From assembly GCA_030527925.1 (NCBI GenBank), contig JAUMZW010000003.1, forward strand, positions 1 to 64,000: a stretch of 64,000 nt of DNA, given 5' to 3'. Positions 48,845-63,226 of the stretch are shown here, one piece after another. The notes below the pieces were generated by a model. The model saw only the letters and a program-made list of their open reading frames with translations, did not search any database and was not told the origin of the DNA. Source of the DNA: Streptococcus sp. (lineage in GTDB: Bacteria; Bacillota; Bacilli; Lactobacillales; Streptococcaceae). The translations under genes were made by a program, and so were the position numbers. The stretch's first letter is position 1. Each line of letters opens with the position of its first letter.

Positions 48845-51156
<2,312 letters not shown>

Positions 51157-51248
51157 TGCATTTCTCCTTAATATGTCATTACTTATTATTTTACGCTAAA
51201 AAATGTGTTAAGTCAAAGTATTTATAATACTGATAAATTGTTGTAAAG

Positions 51249-51281
51249 AAAAAACAAAAGTGTAAATCACTTTTGTTTTTT
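51249..51281 (-). terminator. Terminator of tig
   Basis: AAAAACAAAAGTG pairs with CACTTTTGTTTTT, loop TAAAT, next to the tig stop codon. Confidence 0.85.
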
Positions 51282-51286
51282 TATCA

Positions 51287-52570
51287 TTATTTTACCTTAG
51301 CTGAACTTGTAATCACTTCTACTGCTTTTTTCATTGCAATATCATGTCTTAACATATCAGCAGAAAGAAGATTACGAACTTGAGCAACTTCCATACTGTA
51401 TTCAGTAGCTAAATCTGAAATTTCTTTTTCAATTTCTTCATCACTTGCTTCAAAACCTTCTGCTTTAGCAATTGCTTCAATTACAAGGTTTGTTTTTACA
51501 CGTTGATCAGCTTCTGCCGCATATTGTTTCTTAAGGTCTTCTTCAGTAGTACCAGTTAATTGGAAATACATTTCAGCAGAAATTCCTTGACGTTGCATAT
51601 TTGCCATAAACTCGTTCATTGAACGTTTTACTTCTTCTTGAACCATTTCTTCTGGTAATTCTACAATTTCAGCATTAGAAACTGCTAAATCAATGGCAGC
51701 ACCTTCAACAGCATCATCAAATGCAATTTCTTTTGCTGATGTTAACTCTTTACGGTATTTTTCTTTTAATTCAGCTAATGTTTCAACTTCTTCATCAATA
51801 TCTTTAGCTAATTCATCATCAAGAGCTGGAACTTCTTTAGCCTTAACTTCATGAACTGTTGTTACAAATTTAGCATCTTTACCAGCTAAATCTTCAGCTT
51901 GGTAGTTTTCTGGGAATGTTACATTAACATCAACTGTATCACCCGCTTTAGAACCAACTAATTGATCCTCAAATCCAGGAATAAATTGACCAGAACCTAA
52001 TTCAAGTGAGAAGTTTTCACCTTTTCCACCATCAAATTCAACACCATCTACTGAACCTACAAAGTCAATAACGACTGTATCTCCTTTTTCAGCTGCCGAA
52101 TCTTTAATCACTAATTCTGCTAAATTAGCACGTTCACGTTCTACCTTAGCATCAACTTCTTCATCGGTTACTTCTTTAGAAACTTCTACAGAAACTTCTA
52201 AATCTTTATACGCTCCTAATTTTACTTCTGGTTTTGTAACAACTTCTGCAGTAACAACCCAGTCTTGACCTTTAGCCATTGAAGTGATATCAATTTTTGG
52301 TTGTGATACAACATCAAGATTCAATTCTTTAATTGCTGCTTCATATACTGATGGTAAAATGATATTCAATGCATCTTCATACAATGCTTCTTCACCAAAT
52401 TTTTGGTTAAAGACTGGACGTGGCATATGACCTTTACGGAATCCAGGGGCTGAAATATCTTTTTTAATTTTTGCAAATGCTTGATCAAGAGCTGGTTTAA
52501 TTTTATCTTGTCCAATTGTGAATGTTACAACGCCACGGTTTGTAGCTGTTTTTTCAAATGATGTAGACAT
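51287..52570 (-). CDS. tig: Trigger factor
   Basis: A 427-residue ribosome-bound chaperone and prolyl isomerase. The ribosome-binding domain has the signature [12 protein letters not shown] (about 42-53), the FKBP-like domain follows (about 160-245, [11 protein letters not shown]), then the helical chaperone domain. Single gene. In streptococci it is known as RopA and aids protein secretion. Confidence 0.95.
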   Translation of the reverse strand: MSTSFEKTATNRGVVTFTIGQDKIKPALDQAFAKIKKDISAPGFRKGHMPRPVFNQKFGEEALYEDALNIILPSVYEAAIKELNLDVVSQPKIDITSMAKGQDWVVTAEVVTKPEVKLGAYKDLEVSVEVSKEVTDEEVDAKVERERANLAELVIKDSAAEKGDTVVIDFVGSVDGVEFDGGKGENFSLELGSGQFIPGFEDQLVGSKAGDTVDVNVTFPENYQAEDLAGKDAKFVTTVHEVKAKEVPALDDELAKDIDEEVETLAELKEKYRKELTSAKEIAFDDAVEGAAIDLAVSNAEIVELPEEMVQEEVKRSMNEFMANMQRQGISAEMYFQLTGTTEEDLKKQYAAEADQRVKTNLVIEAIAKAEGFEASDEEIEKEISDLATEYSMEVAQVRNLLSADMLRHDIAMKKAVEVITSSAKVK

Positions 52571-52705
52571 TAAGTCATTTCTCCTTAAATATAATTAATA
52601 CGCTTTATTTTATCATATTTTTAGCCTTTTTAAAAGTTTTTTATACAAAAACCTGCTTTCGAACTAAATCTTGATAAAATCTACCTTTTTGTTTAAACTA
52701 TTTCT

Positions 52706-53530
52706 ATGACACTACTTAATAAATACATTCAACAATTTAAAATCGAAACAATTACTCTTGAGTTCATCTCAAAAACAGTCTCCTTAATTTTACTCACTAT
52801 CATATTTTTGATCATAAAAAAAATTATCAATCATCTTTTTGATAAAACACTAACCAAATCGTCCATCCTTTCTTATCAATCAAAAGCTAGGCAAAAAACA
52901 ATCCTCAAGTTAACACATAATTTTATTAACTACGTGCTCTATTTTCTATTACTCTATTGGGTCCTTAGCATCTTAGGTATCCCAGTCTCTAGTTTACTGG
53001 CTGGAGCTGGAATTGCTGGTGTCACAATTGGGTTAGGAGCTCAAGGGTTTCTATCTGACGTCGTTAATGGCTTTTTCATTCTTTTGGAAAACCAATATGA
53101 GGTTGGTGATAATGTTGATATTGGGACAATTTCCGGAACCATTATTAGCGTAGGAATTCGTACCACCCAGATAAAAGGTCCCGATGGTAGCTTAAATTTT
53201 GTTCCTAATCGTAGTATTACAGTTGTAACCAATAAATCAAGAGGAAATATGCGTTCCCAAATCGACCTTCCTATTTCAACAAACACTAATCTTGATTTAG
53301 TCACATCAATTATTTCTAAAATAAATCAAGAAAATATTCCTAAATTTCCTGAAATCATCCAAAAACCAAAAATTGTGGGCCCAATTATTTTAACAAATGG
53401 CCAATTTGTTTTTCGTATCGAGATTATTGTAAAAAATGGTAAACAAGGTGACATTTATGCTATTTTTTACAAACTCTATCAAGATGCACTCATTAATCAA
53501 GAGATTACATTACTTGATAAGAATAAGTAG
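52706..53530 (+). CDS. Small-conductance mechanosensitive channel (MscS family)
   Basis: A 274-residue membrane protein. Helices lie near 22-45 and 70-95, and the pore helix region is AGAGIAGVTIGLGAQGFLSDVVNGFFILLENQYEVGD, the clear MscS signature. A cytoplasmic beta domain and C-terminal domain follow. It opens under membrane tension during osmotic downshock. The ribosome site is weak. Single gene. Confidence 0.92.
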   Translation: MTLLNKYIQQFKIETITLEFISKTVSLILLTIIFLIIKKIINHLFDKTLTKSSILSYQSKARQKTILKLTHNFINYVLYFLLLYWVLSILGIPVSSLLAGAGIAGVTIGLGAQGFLSDVVNGFFILLENQYEVGDNVDIGTISGTIISVGIRTTQIKGPDGSLNFVPNRSITVVTNKSRGNMRSQIDLPISTNTNLDLVTSIISKINQENIPKFPEIIQKPKIVGPIILTNGQFVFRIEIIVKNGKQGDIYAIFYKLYQDALINQEITLLDKNK

Positions 53531-53572
53531 ATAAATCACATATATATTTATAAAAACTAATTTAAATTTATT

Positions 53573-53606
53573 AAAAACAGCTAGGTTTTCAACCTAGCTG
53601 TTTTTA
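53573..53606. terminator. Bidirectional terminator between the MscS and DUF436 genes
   Basis: A 15-bp perfect stem (AAAAACAGCTAGGTT and complement) with loop TTC. Confidence 0.88.
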
Positions 53607-53611
53607 ATCGT

Positions 53612-54172
53612 TTAATCTTTTCGGATAACATCTGAATGGTATAAAGCTCTAGCCCCTCCAATTAACTTAGGTCTACTTGCTAAGGCCGTTACATGTGCTT
53701 TCCCTAAATCTCTCTGTATCGGTCTAATGGGAACTTGTACTCTTTTAACATGCATCCCAATACTAGTATCTCCTATATCAATACCAGCGTATGCCTTTAC
53801 CTCTTCTACTTCCACAGGATTTTTCATATATTTAAAAGCTGCTAATTGAGCACTTCCACCTGCATGTAAATTCGGTAAAACATTGACAATTTCCAAATCA
53901 TGCTTTAATGCATAGTCTTCCTCGACAACTAACGCTCGATTGAGATGCTCACACCCCTGAACAGCTAAATAAATACCTTTAGAATCTAGCATATCGAGCA
54001 AAGTTTTGACAATAACATCTCCAACTTCAAGACTAGAATTTTGACCAATATGACCACCTAACACCTCACTAGATGATAACCCCAAAACAAATAATTGTCC
54101 TTTTTTAATACCACTCCTATCAAGAATATCTTTGGTGATTTTTTCTAAATCGTATTTTAAGCCTTCCAACAT
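53612..54172 (-). CDS. DUF436 (TIGR01440-like) family protein
   Basis: A 186-residue soluble protein of unknown function ([42 protein letters not shown]..., with [13 protein letters not shown]). It lies 6 nt after the ECF transporter gene and so is cotranscribed with truA, the kinase and the transporter. The link with vitamin salvage is from context only. Confidence 0.82.
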   Translation of the reverse strand: MLEGLKYDLEKITKDILDRSGIKKGQLFVLGLSSSEVLGGHIGQNSSLEVGDVIVKTLLDMLDSKGIYLAVQGCEHLNRALVVEEDYALKHDLEIVNVLPNLHAGGSAQLAAFKYMKNPVEVEEVKAYAGIDIGDTSIGMHVKRVQVPIRPIQRDLGKAHVTALASRPKLIGGARALYHSDVIRKD

Positions 54173-54178
54173 AATAAC

Positions 54179-54649
54179 CTACCTTTTAACAACTTTGAAT
54201 ACCAATGATAATATGTAACCCACAATCATTCCCAAAAAATTTTGACCTATATTACCAGAAACAGCCGCAATAGACGATGCCATTCCATAACCTAGTACCA
54301 AGGAAGAAATAAAATAGATTCCAACCATCGCAAGAGTTGCACAAACCAAACCTATAATTCGATAATTTTTTTCAAATGTACCCGCCAAAAAACCTTGACT
54401 CCCATGAGCAATTAAGCTAAAGAACATCCACTGAGGATAACCAGATAATAAATCGATAAGAAAACCAGATAAAGCCCCCACTAAACCTGCTTGTCGTCCC
54501 CCTATTGAAAATGCCGTAAAATATATACCTGCATCTAACAAAGTCAAAAGACCAGTAGGAGTAGGTATTAAGAATGCACGCCCCAAAACAACACTTACGG
54601 CAGTTAAAATGGCAACTGTCGTCAATTCTTTTGTTTTATTTGATTTCAT
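54179..54649 (-). CDS. ECF transporter substrate-binding (S) component
   Basis: A 156-residue membrane protein with about six helices and the N-terminal AILTAVSVVLGRAF motif that docks the shared EcfT/A module. The start at 54649 lies inside the end of the kinase gene, with GGAG upstream. Pairing with a ThiD/PdxK-like kinase suggests the ligand is hydroxymethylpyrimidine or a vitamin B6 form (HmpT/PdxU-like); sequence alone does not decide. Confidence 0.8.
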   Translation of the reverse strand: MKSNKTKELTTVAILTAVSVVLGRAFLIPTPTGLLTLLDAGIYFTAFSIGGRQAGLVGALSGFLIDLLSGYPQWMFFSLIAHGSQGFLAGTFEKNYRIIGLVCATLAMVGIYFISSLVLGYGMASSIAAVSGNIGQNFLGMIVGYILSLVFKVVKR

Positions 54650-55403
54650 AATTTTGTACAACTCCGTATTGATGTGATGATTGAATTGCTTGATACACGA
54701 ATTCCTTAGCAATACGTGTTGATTCAAGACAAGAATGTTTTTTGATAAGTTGACTTATAATGCTAGAAGCAAAAGTACACCCAGCACCAACATTATTTTT
54801 CAATGATATGGGTTTTTCTAAAACAACCACATCTCGTCCATCATAAAAGACATCAACAGCCTTATCTTTATCAAAACGATTACCTCCTTTTATGATGACA
54901 GATGATGCTCCTTTTTCATACAATTCTTTACTTACTTGTATCATTTGGTCTAGCGTTTCAATACTTTTTCCAGTCAGTATCTCAGCCTCTATTAAATTAG
55001 GAGTTACTATGGTAACATAAGGAAAAAAACTTAACAATTCATCTCTCAAGTTCACAACAGAAGAATCATGTTTCTCTTTACACACTAAAACTGGGTCTAA
55101 GACAATCGGAAGATTTTGATGTGATTTCACAAACTCCAAAGCCACTTTTGCAATACTAGGGTTAGGTAAAAGACCAATTTTAATTCCTGAAAATGGAACA
55201 TCCTTCAAACTATCTAATTGCTGTTTAAATACATTCGAAGATGTCGCAATCACTTCAAACCCCTTTTCTGTAAGAGCGGTTAAACAAGTGACTGCAACAA
55301 ATCCATGTAGACCATTCATCGTATAAGTTGCTAAATCAGCAGTCAGCCCGCCACCACTAAAAATATCATTACCTGATAAAGATAAAACAAGGTCATTACT
55401 CAT
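54636..55403 (-). CDS. ThiD/PdxK-like vitamin kinase
   Basis: A 255-residue kinase of the ribokinase fold. The N-terminal [15 protein letters not shown] matches the phosphomethylpyrimidine/pyridoxal kinase family (usually GSDSSGGAG), then [19 protein letters not shown] and the catalytic [14 protein letters not shown]. In that last motif the usual GAGD Asp is replaced by Cys (GAGC), as in pyridoxal kinases of the ThiD-like type from Bacillus. It overlaps truA and the ECF gene, so all four genes form one operon. Confidence 0.82.
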   Translation of the reverse strand: MSNDLVLSLSGNDIFSGGGLTADLATYTMNGLHGFVAVTCLTALTEKGFEVIATSSNVFKQQLDSLKDVPFSGIKIGLLPNPSIAKVALEFVKSHQNLPIVLDPVLVCKEKHDSSVVNLRDELLSFFPYVTIVTPNLIEAEILTGKSIETLDQMIQVSKELYEKGASSVIIKGGNRFDKDKAVDVFYDGRDVVVLEKPISLKNNVGAGCTFASSIISQLIKKHSCLESTRIAKEFVYQAIQSSHQYGVVQNYEIK

Positions 55404-56142
55404 ATCTAATCTCCTTTAAATATAAACCATTTGGCGCTGCCGTTGGCCCTGCTAATTGCCTATCTTTTTCAATAAGAATCCTTTGCACTTGCTCAACTGG
55501 CATCCGTCCATTACCAATTTTTAGCAAGGTCCCAACCATATTCCTTATTTGTTTGTATAAAAAACCATTTCCTGAAAACGTAAAAGTTAACAATTTATTG
55601 TCAGAATCAAATAGTACTGTCGCCTCAGTAATCGTTCTCACTTTATTTTCAACACTTGTGCCAGAAGCTGTAAACCCAGTAAAATCATGTTCTCCCTCTA
55701 AAAATACAATCGCTTCCTTAATAAGGTTAATATCAATAGAGTAAGGAAAATGAGTAGCATAATGTCTCATCATAGGATTCTTGGGACGACCAATATCAAC
55801 TAAAAAAACATATGTTTTATGATGTTTTTGGTACCTACAATGGAAATCATCTGCAACTTTTTCAATAGAAATCACATCAATATCATCGGGCGTTTGAGTA
55901 TCAAGGGCAAATCGTAATTTTTCACAGTCTCTATCTTGGGGTAAATCAAAATGAATAACCTGTCCAAGAGCATGGACGCCACTGTCGGTTCTCCCTGCAC
56001 CATGTACCACAATCTCTTGACCATTAGTCAGACGTGTTAGGGTTTTCTCGACTTCTTCTTGGACACTACGTTCATTTGTTTGTCGTTGAAAACCACAAAA
56101 AGCATAGCCGTCATAAGAAATAATTGCTTTAAATCTTGTCAT
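55396..56142 (-). CDS. truA: tRNA pseudouridine(38-40) synthase
   Basis: A 248-residue enzyme. The catalytic Asp is in [18 protein letters not shown], and [24 protein letters not shown] is the conserved C-terminal motif. It modifies the anticodon stem of several tRNAs. First gene of the truA-kinase-ECF-DUF436 unit. Confidence 0.95.
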   Translation of the reverse strand: MTRFKAIISYDGYAFCGFQRQTNERSVQEEVEKTLTRLTNGQEIVVHGAGRTDSGVHALGQVIHFDLPQDRDCEKLRFALDTQTPDDIDVISIEKVADDFHCRYQKHHKTYVFLVDIGRPKNPMMRHYATHFPYSIDINLIKEAIVFLEGEHDFTGFTASGTSVENKVRTITEATVLFDSDNKLLTFTFSGNGFLYKQIRNMVGTLLKIGNGRMPVEQVQRILIEKDRQLAGPTAAPNGLYLKEIRYE

Positions 56143-56184
56143 GTTGTTATTTTATCAAGTTTGAGTACTGTCTGCAAACGAAAA

Positions 56185-56214
56185 AACCAAAACTGTATGG
56201 GTACAGTTTTGGTT
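56185..56214 (-). terminator. Terminator of the ABC exporter pair
   Basis: A 13-bp perfect stem (AACCAAAACTGTA and complement), loop TGGG, followed by TTTTTTCG on the minus strand. Confidence 0.85.
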
Positions 56215-56217
56215 GAT

Positions 56218-57960
56218 TTATTCTTTGATTTGCATACGGTACATTTGAGCGTATTTGCCATTTAATTGCATCAAACTATCATGATTACCCTTTTCAACGA
56301 TACGACCTGCATCAAGAACTAAGATCTGATTGGCAGTTTGGATGGTTGATAGACGGTGGGCAATAATAAAGGTTGTCCGCCCTGATTTCAAAACTTCCAT
56401 AGCTTTTTGAATAACTTCTTCTGTTTCTGTATCAATGTGCGATGTTGCTTCATCTAAAATTAAGATCTTTGGATTGGTAATGAGCGTTCTTGCAAAGGCA
56501 ATTAATTGACGTTCCCCACTAGAAAAACGACTACCTTTTTCTGTCACTTCTTCATTGATACCTTTCGGTAAACGCTCAAGCATTTTATCTGCACCAACTG
56601 CATTTAGAGCTTCAATAATCATCGCATCACTATACTTAGGGTTTCCCATAGAAACATTACTTGCAATTGTTCCTGTAAATAAGAAGGGGTCTTGAAGGAC
56701 AATTCCCATATTTTTACGGACACTTTCTCGTGAAAATTCCCGTATGTCCTGATCGTCAATCCTAATCTCACCTGAATCTGCATCGTAAAATCTGTAAAGT
56801 AGGTTCATGATAGAGGATTTACCAGATCCAGTATGGCCCACAAGAGCAATTGTTTCACCCTTATCTGCTCTTATGGAAATATCCTTCAAAACAGGTTTTC
56901 CTTTTTCATAAGAAAAATTGACATGTTCAAATGATACTCTAGCATTTATTACTTGTAACTGAGCTTTGGCATCACTTTCGGTCTCTTCTGATAAGAAAGA
57001 AAGTACCCGCTCACCAGTACTTAGGGCGTGTTGGACAGTCGTAAACTGTCTAACCAACATACTAATAATATCAAAAAGTGTCATCATATAACTGATATAA
57101 ATAAAGAGTTGCCCTAGTGACACAGATGTTGAATCTCCTAAGAATTGATAACCTGTTACTATTAAGATGAGGGCAATCATCATATATTTTAAAAATTCCG
57201 TCAAGCTCCAATTGATGGTTGAATCAAGAAAAATAAGTTTATACCAATGTTTAAGCATCTGAGATGTTGTCTTTTTGAAATCTTTATCCAAGGTTTCTTC
57301 TTGATGGTAAAGCTGTAAAATATCAATACCGTTGATACTCTCATTGACAATACTATTAAGATGACTACGTCCTTCATAATATTCTTTTAAAGTTATTTCA
57401 GATAATTTTTGATAGACATGTTGCCATAGCCACAAAATCGGAAGAAGCAAAAGCAACACAATCCCTAAATACACATTAAGTGAAAAGACAATAACATAGA
57501 TAAAAAGCAATTGTAGAACGTTGACAAATACATTTGTTAAAAGCTGGCTGTAAAATTGCTGACGAAGAGTTTCGGTATCATTAACAATAGTTGTTGCCAC
57601 CTTACCTGCAGGCTTGTCGTCAAAATAAGCAACTGGTAATTCTTGCATGATTTGATAGGCTTTATTGCGTAAATTTTCAATAACTCGGTTGGCACAATGA
57701 GACAAAATTCTTGTTGCAATGTAGCTAAGTAATATCATCAAAAAAATTAAGACAAGATAGCCTAATAGGAGGTAAAGAAAGGAAGTTCCAGCTTCTTTTT
57801 TACCTTTAACTAAATCAGTAAGGGGACCGTCAATAGCTTTTTGGAGAATAATTGGTGCAACTTGTCTTCCACCAGAAGCTAATGCAATCAATAAAAGACC
57901 ACTAAGAAATAGTCTTTTGACAAAGTCAAGTTCTTTGATTAACTTAAGAATCGTTTTCAC
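56218..57960 (-). CDS. Heterodimeric ABC exporter, subunit 2 (PatB/BmrD-like)
   Basis: A 580-residue half-transporter with six membrane helices (about 15-310) and an ATPase domain. Walker A is GHTGSGKSS, Walker B is KILILDEATSHID with the catalytic Glu, and the switch is AHRLST. The signature is FSSGERQ, departing from the usual SGGQ. This complements subunit 1, which has a canonical signature but lacks the Glu, so the pair forms one working and one degenerate ATP site. Relatives (PatAB, LmrCD, BmrCD, SatAB) export fluoroquinolones and other drugs. It directly abuts subunit 1. Confidence 0.88.
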   Translation of the reverse strand: MKTILKLIKELDFVKRLFLSGLLLIALASGGRQVAPIILQKAIDGPLTDLVKGKKEAGTSFLYLLLGYLVLIFLMILLSYIATRILSHCANRVIENLRNKAYQIMQELPVAYFDDKPAGKVATTIVNDTETLRQQFYSQLLTNVFVNVLQLLFIYVIVFSLNVYLGIVLLLLLPILWLWQHVYQKLSEITLKEYYEGRSHLNSIVNESINGIDILQLYHQEETLDKDFKKTTSQMLKHWYKLIFLDSTINWSLTEFLKYMMIALILIVTGYQFLGDSTSVSLGQLFIYISYMMTLFDIISMLVRQFTTVQHALSTGERVLSFLSEETESDAKAQLQVINARVSFEHVNFSYEKGKPVLKDISIRADKGETIALVGHTGSGKSSIMNLLYRFYDADSGEIRIDDQDIREFSRESVRKNMGIVLQDPFLFTGTIASNVSMGNPKYSDAMIIEALNAVGADKMLERLPKGINEEVTEKGSRFSSGERQLIAFARTLITNPKILILDEATSHIDTETEEVIQKAMEVLKSGRTTFIIAHRLSTIQTANQILVLDAGRIVEKGNHDSLMQLNGKYAQMYRMQIKE

Positions 57961-59690
57961 TAGACTTCCTCCTTACTTTCTAATTTTTGGCGGTCATATT
58001 GTTGGGCATACCAACCACCCTCAGCAAGTAGTTCTTCAGATGTTCCAGATGAAATAATACGACCTTTATCAAGCACTAAAATCTTATCAGCATGCATGAC
58101 AGCTGATAAACGATGGGTAACAATAAGCGTTGTCTTACCTGAGCGTTTGGCTTGAATATTTGCAATGATTTGCTGTTCAGTCTTAGCATCTACCGCTGAT
58201 AAGGAATCATCTAAAATTAAGAGTTCTGGATCACGAATAAAGGCTCTAGCAATCGAAATTCTCTGCTTTTGACCTCCAGAAATAGACACACCATTCTCTC
58301 CTATTTGAGTTGCTAAGCCATCCAATAAATTGGCCAAATCTTTCGTGAAATCTGCAGTTTCAACAGCTGTGAGAATATCCCGCTCACTAACACCTACTCC
58401 ACCCATAGCGATATTCTCAGCTACCGTTTTTGAAAATAAAATGTGTTCTTGAGGAACATAGCCAATCAAATTCTCAATAGCTTTCTTCTGATAAGATGTA
58501 ATGGGCTTGCCGTTCACTAACAAATCTCCTGTTCCAACACGGTATTGTCTTAAAAGTTGCTTGACAAAAGTGGATTTCCCAGAGCCAGTAGGTCCTACCA
58601 AACCAATCGTCTGTCCTGATAAGATGCTACTCTCAATCCCAACTAAGCTTGGTTGGGTAGCATTAGGATAGGTAAAGCTATACTTTTTAAAATCAATACA
58701 CTCAATATGCTCAATGCCAAGCTCACCATCATCTTCAAGGTCATCACTTGTTTCAAGGACTTCGATAACCTTATTAAAGCTAATTTTAGCAACTTGATAA
58801 ACAAGAATAATATCAGAAACCATTGAGAATGGCTCAAGCAAACTCACAATGTAAAGTTGAAGTGCTAGGACTTGTCCCAAAGTGATTTGCCCTGTTTGTA
58901 CAAAACTAGCTCCCAAGCCTAGGACAATAACTGTTGACAAGGTAAGTGATATAACAAAGGCTGGACCATAGGTTGCTTGAACAAGAATAATGGCATCATT
59001 GTCTTCTCTTAAGCTCTGTGTTTTAGACCTAAAATTCTGACCCAACATTTCTTTTTGGCTATAGGCTCTTATGACTCGGACCCCCTCTACTGTCTCCAAA
59101 ACACCGTTATTAAGAACACCTACAGCATCACGATTACGCTCAATCTTCTTCTCAAGATATTGCCCGATAAAATACATGACTACAATCATTGTCAAAAGGG
59201 GCATAAGAGATAAAAGTGTAATTTGCCAAGAAATGAAAAGCATGGTAGGAATTATAAAAATAATCATTCCTCCTGCATAGACAATAGTCATCACCCCATA
59301 GCCCAAAAGCTCCTCAATTGACTCAACATCTGAACTAAAACGGGTCAACATATCACCTGAACGAAATTTTTCAAAGAAAGGTTTTCGCATTCTAATCAAT
59401 TTTACAAATAACCCTTCCTGAAGTTCCGTCTTAAATTGTGAGGAGGAACGAAAAATATTCACTCCCCAAATATAGCCTGTCATATAATTTAAAATAACAA
59501 TACCAATGAGCAAAAAGATATTTTGCAAGAGTAACTCTCTTGTCAAATCCCTCTGTGTCATCATATCAATAAGACTTTGAACAATTTTTGTGGGCATAAT
59601 GAGCGTGATATCATAAATCACAAGAGCAACTAAGGCAAAAAGATAAACCCACTTATGCTTTTTGACATAATCAAATAATAACGAAAACAT
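57960..59690 (-). CDS. Heterodimeric ABC exporter, subunit 1 (PatA/BmrC-like, degenerate site)
   Basis: A 576-residue half-transporter. Six membrane helices are followed by an ATPase domain with Walker A GPTGSGKST, signature ISGGQKQR and Walker B LLILDDSLSAVDA, where Asp replaces the catalytic Glu. The start at 59690 has GAGG 6 nt upstream; the longer in-frame extension (to 59789) lacks this and reaches the terminator of the leader. Preceded by a leader-peptide attenuator (59795-59908). Confidence 0.88.
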   Translation of the reverse strand: MFSLLFDYVKKHKWVYLFALVALVIYDITLIMPTKIVQSLIDMMTQRDLTRELLLQNIFLLIGIVILNYMTGYIWGVNIFRSSSQFKTELQEGLFVKLIRMRKPFFEKFRSGDMLTRFSSDVESIEELLGYGVMTIVYAGGMIIFIIPTMLFISWQITLLSLMPLLTMIVVMYFIGQYLEKKIERNRDAVGVLNNGVLETVEGVRVIRAYSQKEMLGQNFRSKTQSLREDNDAIILVQATYGPAFVISLTLSTVIVLGLGASFVQTGQITLGQVLALQLYIVSLLEPFSMVSDIILVYQVAKISFNKVIEVLETSDDLEDDGELGIEHIECIDFKKYSFTYPNATQPSLVGIESSILSGQTIGLVGPTGSGKSTFVKQLLRQYRVGTGDLLVNGKPITSYQKKAIENLIGYVPQEHILFSKTVAENIAMGGVGVSERDILTAVETADFTKDLANLLDGLATQIGENGVSISGGQKQRISIARAFIRDPELLILDDSLSAVDAKTEQQIIANIQAKRSGKTTLIVTHRLSAVMHADKILVLDKGRIISSGTSEELLAEGGWYAQQYDRQKLESKEEV

Positions 59691-59794
59691 AAAAACCTCA
59701 CTAAAACTTTTCAATTCCATCATGAGGTTGTGAAGATATAGGTACAAAAACGCCCTTAAAAAGCAGCTAAAAAATAAATTTAAGCACACAAAAA

Positions 59795-59818
59795 CCCATG
59801 ATAGACCTCTATCATGGG
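59795..59818 (-). terminator. Attenuator terminator before the ABC exporter genes
   Basis: CCCATGATAGA pairs with TCTATCATGGG (11 bp, tight 2-base loop) followed by TTTTTGTG on the minus strand. It lies about 105 nt before the exporter start codon and 18 nt after the leader peptide stop. Another small stem, TAGTCT/AGACTA (59823-59839), overlaps the leader stop codon. Confidence 0.8.
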
Positions 59819-59836
59819 CAGTTAGTCTACTAGAGA

Positions 59837-59908
59837 CTATTTAACCGTTGATAAAGGAGTTGCAATTACGATAAAAAAAACAATTTGTTTAAATAGTTTG
59901 TTGTTCAT
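59837..59908 (-). CDS. 23-residue leader peptide of the ABC exporter operon
   Basis: Begins MNNKLFKQ, has a hydrophobic middle (VFFIVIATP) and ends STVK, stop TAG at 59837-59839. AAAGGAGA lies 8-9 nt before the ATG. The arrangement leader peptide, stop within a small stem, strong terminator, exporter gene is like bmrB before bmrCD in Bacillus subtilis, where ribosome stalling by antibiotics relieves termination. The upstream promoter was not clearly identified. Confidence 0.7.
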   Translation of the reverse strand: MNNKLFKQIVFFIVIATPLSTVK

Positions 59909-60028
59909 TGTTCTATCTCCTTTCATTAATTATTATCATTCTAACCAAAATTAAATATTATGTCAATAATATTTTATAAAAATCCATAAGATAAAGTGAC
60001 ATTATTAAGATTTAGCTATCCCAAAATA

Positions 60029-60062
60029 AAAAAGAGTCAGAACCTTTATTCTAACTCTTTTT
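60029..60062 (-). terminator. Terminator of dnaJ
   Basis: AAAAAGAGTCAGAA pairs with TTCTAACTCTTTTT (one mismatch), just after the dnaJ stop codon. Confidence 0.85.
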
Positions 60063-60066
60063 AATC

Positions 60067-61200
60067 TTAGATGTCCTCTAAAGCATCTTTAACTTTGTCA
60101 AAGAAGCCTTTTTTCTTCGGATGAACAACTCTATCTCCACTAGCCTCAGCAAATGCTTTTAATGCTTCCTTCTGAGCGTCATTTAATTTTGTAGGAGTAA
60201 CAATATTAAACGTTACATGTTGATCACCTTGACCACCACGAAGTTTAGGTGCTCCCTTACCTTTAAGTCTAAATGTTTTACCAGTTTGAGTACCTGCTGG
60301 AATTGTCATCTCAACATTTCCATGTACTGTCGGTACCTCAACTGTATCACCTAGGGCAGCTTGAACAAAACTAATATCCATTGAATAATAAATGGTTGAA
60401 CCGTTACGTTCAAATTGGCTACTTGGTGCAACATTAATAACAACAAACAAATCACCATAAGGACCACCATTGAATCCTGCCTCACCTTGACCTTGTAGGC
60501 GTATTTGTTGACCTGTTTCAACACCAGCAGGGATTTTAACTGACACTTTGTGTGTTTTCTTTTCATGACCTGTTCCATGACATGTCGAACATTTTTCTTT
60601 AATTTCTTGACCTGTTCCATGACAAACATCACATGTTACCTGACGTCTCATCATACCGAGAGGTGTTTGTGTATCAACATTAATCGCACCAGCTCCATGA
60701 CACTTACTACATGTTGTTGGATGAGTTCCTGGCTTAGCCCCAGTTCCAGAACATGTCGAACATGAAGCTTCACGATTATAACTTACTTCCTTTTCTACAC
60801 CAAAAATAGCTTCTTCAAATGTTAAATCAACTCTGTATTGAAGATCATCTCCTTGGCGTGGTGCATTAGGATTACGCATACCTCCACCACCAAAGAAACT
60901 TGAAAAAATATCTTCAAAGCCACCAAAACCACTACTATCAAAGCCACCAAAACCACCAGCGCCACCGCCAAAACCACCTTGTGCTCCTGCTGCACCAAAC
61001 TGGTCATAATTAGAGCGTTTTTGAGCATCACCTAAAGTTTCATAAGCTTCTTGAATATCCTTATACTTTTGTTCTGCCCCAGCTTCTTTATTGATATCTG
61101 GATGGTACTTTTTAGACATTTTACGATAAGCTTTTTTGATTTCATCTTGAGAGGCATCTTTTGAGACACCTAAGCGTTCATAAAATTCTGTATTATTCAT
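60067..61200 (-). CDS. dnaJ: Chaperone DnaJ (Hsp40)
   Basis: A 377-residue co-chaperone that stimulates DnaK. The J-domain (about 1-70) has the HPD motif in [10 protein letters not shown], followed by a Gly/Phe-rich linker (about 75-120). Four zinc-finger repeats follow: [24 protein letters not shown] and CSTCHGTG. The rest is the substrate-binding C-terminal domain. It is separated from dnaK by a terminator, so it may be transcribed by read-through or from its own promoter. Confidence 0.97.
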   Translation of the reverse strand: MNNTEFYERLGVSKDASQDEIKKAYRKMSKKYHPDINKEAGAEQKYKDIQEAYETLGDAQKRSNYDQFGAAGAQGGFGGGAGGFGGFDSSGFGGFEDIFSSFFGGGGMRNPNAPRQGDDLQYRVDLTFEEAIFGVEKEVSYNREASCSTCSGTGAKPGTHPTTCSKCHGAGAINVDTQTPLGMMRRQVTCDVCHGTGQEIKEKCSTCHGTGHEKKTHKVSVKIPAGVETGQQIRLQGQGEAGFNGGPYGDLFVVINVAPSSQFERNGSTIYYSMDISFVQAALGDTVEVPTVHGNVEMTIPAGTQTGKTFRLKGKGAPKLRGGQGDQHVTFNIVTPTKLNDAQKEALKAFAEASGDRVVHPKKKGFFDKVKDALEDI

Positions 61201-61239
61201 AATTATTCCCTTTTAAATTTTTTTGTATCTATTATTTTA

Positions 61240-61286
61240 TTTAAAAATAGAGGTTGCAACTGAGTCGTATCAACCTCTATTTTTAT
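61240..61286 (-). terminator. Terminator between dnaK and dnaJ
   Basis: AAAAATAGAGGTTG (61243-61256) pairs perfectly with 61271-61284, flanked by A and T runs. It would lower dnaJ expression relative to dnaK. Confidence 0.8.
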
Positions 61287-61336
61287 TAACATTTTAAGTC
61301 TTTACAAGCACTTATGGATGTAGCCTAGATACTTTC

Positions 61337-63175
<1,839 letters not shown>

Positions 63176-63226
63176 TTAAATTTTCTTTTCTTTCATTTAT
63201 AGTTTAATGTCTTTTCGGACAAGATT

